7,942 bases of DNA from DATDMG01 sp036518955 (GTDB taxonomy: Bacteria; Actinomycetota; Actinomycetes; Actinomycetales; Kineosporiaceae). The stretch is taken from assembly GCA_036518955.1 (NCBI GenBank), contig DATDMG010000525.1, positions 1 to 7,942 of the forward strand, in the 5' to 3' direction. The notes below the pieces were generated by a model. That model was not told where the DNA came from, made no database searches, and saw nothing but the letters and a program-made list of their open reading frames with translations. A program made the translations under genes and the position numbers. Shown here in pieces: positions 5,626-7,942 of this stretch. Position 1 is the first letter of the stretch. Each line of letters starts with the position of its first letter.

Positions 5626-6326
5626 CCCGGCTGGCCTCACCCACGGCCGTGGGCAGGGCCGTGGTGCTGGTCCTGGCGACCGGGTTGACCGGAGGGCTGG
5701 TCGGCGCGGGCGTCCAACGGGCGGCGGCCGGCCGCAGCCCCGCCTGGGTACTGGGCCGCGCCACCGGCGTGACCGGACTGCTGCTGTTGACCGCCCTGGT
5801 GCTGGTCGGCCTGGTGCTGGCCCACCCGTGGCGCGGTTACCGGCGTCTGCTGCCGACGACCAGCCTGATCAGCGTTCATGTCGGCCTGGCGGCCGGCTGC
5901 CTGGTGCTGCTGGGCGGGCACGTGGCCGCGCTGGCCACCGACGGATACGCGCAGGTGGGCTGGTGGGGCGCGCTGCTGCCGATGGGCTCCGGCTACCGGC
6001 CGGTGCCGGTGACTCTCGGAGTGCTCGCCGGCTACGCCGGACTGGCCGCCGGAGTCACCGCCGGTCTCGCCGGACGCCTGGGCGGACGCTGGTGGTGGCC
6101 GGTGCATCGCGTCGCCCTCACCAGCTTCGTCCTCACCTGGACCCATGGGCTCCTGACCGGCAGCGACAGCGGGCGCCTCCTCCCGGTCTACCTGGGGTGC
6201 GGGTCCGCCGTCCTGGTCGTCGCCGTCAGCCGGTACGTCAGCGCCACGCCGGCCGACCGTGTTCGCGACCTGATCATCCAACCCCGTCCCGATCCGCGAG
6301 CACAGCCGCAGGAGGCTCACCGATGA
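5622..6326 (+). CDS. Ferric-reductase-like transmembrane haem protein
   Basis: This 234-residue protein has six probable membrane helices (about 10-32, 42-67, 82-105, 126-150, 161-180, 187-207). Two histidine pairs lie in helices: His86/His100 (14 apart) and His162/His175 (13 apart). This is the bis-haem ligand pattern of ferric reductase-like and cytochrome b-type proteins, which pass electrons across the membrane through two haems. SPAWVLGRATG (39-49) before the second helix resembles the conserved Arg-Ala-Ser/Thr-Gly of this superfamily. There is no FAD/NAD(P)H domain on the same chain, so electrons must come from a separate protein, most simply the NuoF-like protein and ferredoxin encoded next. 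ATGA overlap with apbE, with GGGGCGGA (5611-5618) as a possible ribosome site. It could be a ferric reductase-like core, an MsrQ/YedZ-like protein or a quinone-linked cytochrome b. Confidence 0.82.
   Translation: MTRLASPTAVGRAVVLVLATGLTGGLVGAGVQRAAAGRSPAWVLGRATGVTGLLLLTALVLVGLVLAHPWRGYRRLLPTTSLISVHVGLAAGCLVLLGGHVAALATDGYAQVGWWGALLPMGSGYRPVPVTLGVLAGYAGLAAGVTAGLAGRLGGRWWWPVHRVALTSFVLTWTHGLLTGSDSGRLLPVYLGCGSAVLVVAVSRYVSATPADRVRDLIIQPRPDPRAQPQEAHR
6311..6315 (+). promoter_or_regulatory. Ribosome binding site GGAGG for the NuoF-like gene
   Basis: GGAGG ends seven bases before the ATG at 6323. It decides this start over the open but unsupported upstream extension of the same frame, which overlaps the membrane protein gene. 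Confidence 0.7.
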
Positions 6327-7819
6327 CCCCCGTGCCCGCAGTGCGCCTGCTGCCCCACCCGTTGGCCCCCGAAGCGGAGCACGAGGCCGGCCCGTCCCGC
6401 CGGGCGATGGACCGGCTGCTGGACACGGTGCTGCGCTTCACGTCCGCCGACCGCCGACCGCTGCCCGGCTCGACCGGCGGGGACTCACTGACCGACCACC
6501 TGGCCCGGTACGGCGCCAGGCCGCGGAGCACCGGCGCTGCGGGCCGAGAGCTGCTCGCGGCCCTGGAGGAAGCCGCGCTGACCGGACACGGTGGCGCCCA
6601 CTTCCCGGTGGCCCGCAAGTGGCACGCGATGCTGCAGGCGGGGGGAGGCGGCACCATCGTGGCGAACGGTGCCGAGGGCGAGCCCGCGAGCGCCAAGGAC
6701 GCCGCTCTGCTGCACGCCCGCCCGCACCTCGTGCTGGACGGGGTCGCCGTAGCCGCGGAGGCGCTCGGCGCGACCCGGGCCGTGGTCTGGCTGCACGCCG
6801 GCGACGCCCACTCCCGGCGCACCGTGTGCCGGGCGTTGGCCGAGCGGCAGGGGGCGAGCCTGGACCCGGTACCGGTGACCGTCCGGAGCGGTCCGGACCG
6901 GTACCTGACGGGGGAGTCCAGTGCCGTCGTCCGCGCGCTGGACGGCGGCCCGGCGCTTCCGGCGTTCCGCCGGTCAGCGGCCGCGACCAGCGGGATCGGT
7001 GGGCGGGGAACCCTGGTGGCCAACGTCGAGACGCTGGCGCGGGTGGCGCTGATCGCCCGCGGTGGGGCCGGCTGCCGGCCCGGGCCGCTGGTCACCGTGG
7101 CCGGCGCCGATGTGCTGACCGTCGCGGAGCTCCGCCCGGATCTGCTGCTGGGTCACGCGTTCACCCTCGGCGTCGACCGGCTGTACCTCGCGGCGGGCCA
7201 CCGCGGACCGCAGGCGGTCCTGGCCGGCGGGTACGGGGGCCAATGGGTGCCCTGGCCGGAGGCTGCCGGGCTACCGTTGGGCGACCTGGACGGCGTGCAC
7301 GGCCCGTCGCTGGGGGCCGGGGTGCTGGCCGCGATCCCGAACGGGGCCTGTGGTCTGGTCGAGACCGCGGCGATCCTGGACTACCTGGCTCGGTCGAGCG
7401 CGCAGCAGTGCGGCCCGTGCCGCCACGGCACCCGGGAGCTCGCCGACGCCTTCCAGCGCATCGCCGTGGGCCGGCCCGCGCGCCGGGACCGCCTGGCGGT
7501 CGAACAGCTGTCGGCGCTGATCCGCGGCCGGGGCGCCTGCCGGTTGCCGGACTCGGCGGCGCAGCTGGCCACCAGTGCCCTGACCGCGTTCGCCGCCGAC
7601 CTCGAGGCGCACCTGCGGGAGAGGCCCTGCCGGGGTGCCGGGGCGGCGGCGATGCTCCCGATCCCGGGCCGCCGGCCGAGCCGGCCGCCGACGCTCGGCA
7701 CGCGTCCCTGGCTCCCACCCGCACCCAGCCGGGCTGTCGATCCGGAGCCGACCGCCGGACCGCCCTCCGACCGGGCTGGATGGCCGGTCAGCCCGGCCGG
7801 ACGGCACCGCGGTGAGTGA
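6323..7819 (+). CDS. NuoF-like NADH/FMN and Fe-S electron-transfer protein
   Basis: This 498-residue protein is related to the NADH-binding 51-kDa (NuoF) subunit of complex I and to soluble NuoF-like dehydrogenases. LTGHGGAHFPVARKW (86-100) and VANGAEGEPASAKD (113-126) correspond to the NuoF FMN/NADH boxes. PHLVLDG (134-140), YLTGESSAVV (194-203) and LVANVETLA (231-239) follow the family order. The Fe-S region has QQCGPCRHGTREL (Cys363, Cys366) and GACRLPD (Cys406). NuoF usually has CGxCxPC plus a fourth Cys; here the first is Ala360, leaving three likely ligands. The last 60 residues are a Pro/Arg-rich tail outside the family core. It probably oxidises NAD(P)H in the cytoplasm and feeds the ferredoxin encoded next, and through it the membrane haem protein. 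It overlaps the preceding stop (ATGA). The lone gene, without other complex I subunits, argues against a complex I role. Confidence 0.87.
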   Translation: MTPVPAVRLLPHPLAPEAEHEAGPSRRAMDRLLDTVLRFTSADRRPLPGSTGGDSLTDHLARYGARPRSTGAAGRELLAALEEAALTGHGGAHFPVARKWHAMLQAGGGGTIVANGAEGEPASAKDAALLHARPHLVLDGVAVAAEALGATRAVVWLHAGDAHSRRTVCRALAERQGASLDPVPVTVRSGPDRYLTGESSAVVRALDGGPALPAFRRSAAATSGIGGRGTLVANVETLARVALIARGGAGCRPGPLVTVAGADVLTVAELRPDLLLGHAFTLGVDRLYLAAGHRGPQAVLAGGYGGQWVPWPEAAGLPLGDLDGVHGPSLGAGVLAAIPNGACGLVETAAILDYLARSSAQQCGPCRHGTRELADAFQRIAVGRPARRDRLAVEQLSALIRGRGACRLPDSAAQLATSALTAFAADLEAHLRERPCRGAGAAAMLPIPGRRPSRPPTLGTRPWLPPAPSRAVDPEPTAGPPSDRAGWPVSPAGRHRGE

Positions 7820-7942
7820 GCGCCGGGCGGCCCGCCCCGGGGCCGGCCGACCCGCGCGGCCTGGCGTGGCGCGGGTCCGGGTCGATCCGGTCGCCTGCGA
7901 GGGCGTCGGTCTGTGCGCCCACCTGGCCCCCGACGTCATCGG
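7812..7942 (+). CDS. Ferredoxin, N-terminal part (runs off the window)
   Basis: The last 131 bases encode 43 residues ending in RVDPVACEGVGLCAHLAPDVI. The C-x5-C pair (Cys29, Cys35) followed by APD matches small actinobacterial single-cluster ferredoxins of the [3Fe-4S]/[4Fe-4S] kind, whose last ligand (Cys-Pro) would lie beyond the window. The residue three after the first Cys is Val, not Cys, which favours a [3Fe-4S] cluster. A GTG at 7812 overlaps the previous stop by 8 bases and fits the operon pattern. A GTG at 7866, beginning VARVRVDP, would give a more typical ferredoxin N-terminus without the Arg/Pro/Gly-rich leader. It probably accepts electrons from the NuoF-like protein. Confidence 0.75.
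   Translation, partial: MSERRAARPGAGRPARPGVARVRVDPVACEGVGLCAHLAPDVI

Noticed and set aside
5828..6322. Upstream extension of the NuoF-like frame into the membrane protein gene
   Set aside because: Its translation is Arg/Pro-rich with no homology, the other frame encodes clear membrane helices with paired histidines, and GGAGG precedes the ATG at 6323.

Overview
The window is very GC-rich, with G or C at almost every third codon position on the plus strand. Together with heavy use of GTG starts, 4-base stop/start overlaps and Ala/Pro/Gly/Arg-rich small proteins, this points to a high-GC actinobacterium (Actinomycetota). The genus cannot be read from the sequence. All supported genes lie on the plus strand. 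No RNA gene, insertion sequence, CRISPR array or integrase was seen.

Layout. (1) 1-122: the 3' end of an unrecognised gene. (2) 228-764 and 919-1386: two related small proteins, each with one N-terminal membrane segment and a low-complexity tail, separated by a 154-base gap with possible regulatory elements. (3) 1376-2899 and 2896-3570: a membrane sensor histidine kinase and an OmpR/PhoB-type response regulator, overlapping by 4 bases. (4) 3571-3669: a 99-base gap with a palindrome, a direct repeat and a strong ribosome binding site; this is the most likely internal promoter. (5) 3670-4119 and 4112-4537: a second pair of related small membrane-anchored proteins with a coiled coil. (6) 4534-5625: ApbE, FAD:protein FMN transferase. 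(7) 5622-6326: a six-helix ferric-reductase-like/cytochrome b membrane protein with two histidine pairs. (8) 6323-7819: a NuoF-like flavin/NADH and Fe-S protein. (9) 7812 to the window end: the start of a single-cluster ferredoxin.

Working model (inference). Genes 5 to 9 look like one electron-transfer cassette. The NuoF-like protein would take electrons from NAD(P)H and pass them to the ferredoxin. The haem-b membrane protein would carry them across the membrane to an acceptor carrying covalent FMN attached by ApbE. The two-component system would control expression. The classic ApbE acceptor, an FMN-binding-domain protein, is not visible in the window. The place it might occupy, directly before apbE, is filled by the small coiled-coil membrane proteins. 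Those four small proteins, arranged as two tandem paralogous pairs around the two-component system, are the least explained and most interesting part of the window.
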